A stretch of 64,000 nt of DNA from Sulfurovum xiamenensis (GTDB lineage Bacteria; Campylobacterota; Campylobacteria; Campylobacterales; Sulfurovaceae), in NCBI RefSeq assembly GCF_030347995.1, contig NZ_JAQIBC010000002.1, positions 248,001 through 312,000 of the forward strand, written 5' to 3'. The notes under the pieces were generated by a model that saw nothing but the letters and a program-made list of their open reading frames with translations, did not search any database and was not told the DNA's origin. The position numbers were made by a program, and so were the translations under genes. Below are positions 63,926 through 64,000 of this stretch, in pieces. The stretch's first letter is position 1; each line of letters starts with the position of its first letter.

Positions 63926-64000
63926 ATGGCAGAAAAATTCATAGTCAAAGAGAGATCCAAACTCTTGGATTTTCTTTTTAACCACCTTAAAGGTTGGTCC
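63926..64000 (+). CDS. Start of an S4-domain protein, probable RluA-type pseudouridine synthase (3' end beyond window)
   Basis: The first 25 residues only (MAEKFIVKERSKLLDFLFNH...). The RSKLLDFLFNHLKGWS pattern is what opens the N-terminal S4 RNA-binding domain of RluA-family pseudouridine synthases in related bacteria. GAAAGGCAC precedes the ATG. The call rests on this short stretch. Confidence 0.45.
   Translation, partial: MAEKFIVKERSKLLDFLFNHLKGWS

Overview
The window looks like chromosome of a Campylobacterota (Epsilonproteobacteria) bacterium, most like the sulfur-oxidising Sulfurovum/Sulfurimonas group. This rests on gene content rather than a marker gene: an aroB-mscS-mtaB-ftsH-like operon as known from Helicobacter, a MagIII-type glycosylase, a BioV-type esterase, a DUF1104/EF-hand secreted protein, DUF6172, a SulP transporter beside three periplasmic rhodaneses, and AT-rich DNA using AGA/CGT arginine codons. 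No rRNA, tRNA, CRISPR array or insertion sequence was found.

Layout. 1-9.9 kb: housekeeping genes (FAD oxidoreductase running off the left edge, gph, truD, wrbA, LemA plus DUF2207, 5'-nucleotidase, tgt). 10.0-17.7 kb: a TrkA-like regulatory protein with an apparent ATC start, then a tight operon aroB-mscS-mtaB-ftsH paralogue-bioV. 17.7-22.1 kb: a leftward operon of membrane functions (DUF2391, a 41-codon coupled ORF, a cation:proton antiporter, an AI-2E transporter, a patatin lipase). 22.4-25.8 kb: Nudix fusion, magIII, SDR, mog and two small ORFs. 25.8-29.8 kb: three tandem secreted rhodanese paralogues and SulP. 29.9-31.6 kb: SMUG2-like glycosylase and an EEP nuclease. 31.7-35.7 kb: a cluster of small membrane/stress-type proteins ending in a DUF3185-DUF2254 chimera whose larger part is strikingly GC-rich. 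35.7-43.3 kb: HI0933 flavoprotein, two secreted EF-hand proteins, methyltransferase, DUF3365 cytochrome, low-complexity secreted protein, double-Cache protein. 42.7-44.8 kb: a tetR-methyltransferase-DUF2238 operon headed by four TetR-type operators. 45-56 kb: diguanylate cyclase, a large LVIVD-repeat lipoprotein, aldo/keto reductase, a PilT/PilU ATPase and a pentaheme cytochrome lipoprotein. 56-64 kb: small lipoprotein, DUF6172-RhlE helicase, ankyrin-CDF pair, DUF2202, a SUV3-like RNA helicase, GNAT and the start of an S4-type protein.

The best candidates for something undescribed are: (1) the tetR upstream region, with four 14-bp palindromes at exactly 42-bp spacing forming a pseudo-symmetric, possibly divergent promoter whose right-hand transcript has no recognised gene; (2) the protease-dead FtsH paralogue inside the aroB operon; (3) the chimeric DUF3185-DUF2254 gene with a sharp base-composition jump; and (4) the three-rhodanese array beside a sulfate-type transporter. 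All functional statements are homology-style readings made by eye; none was checked against a database.
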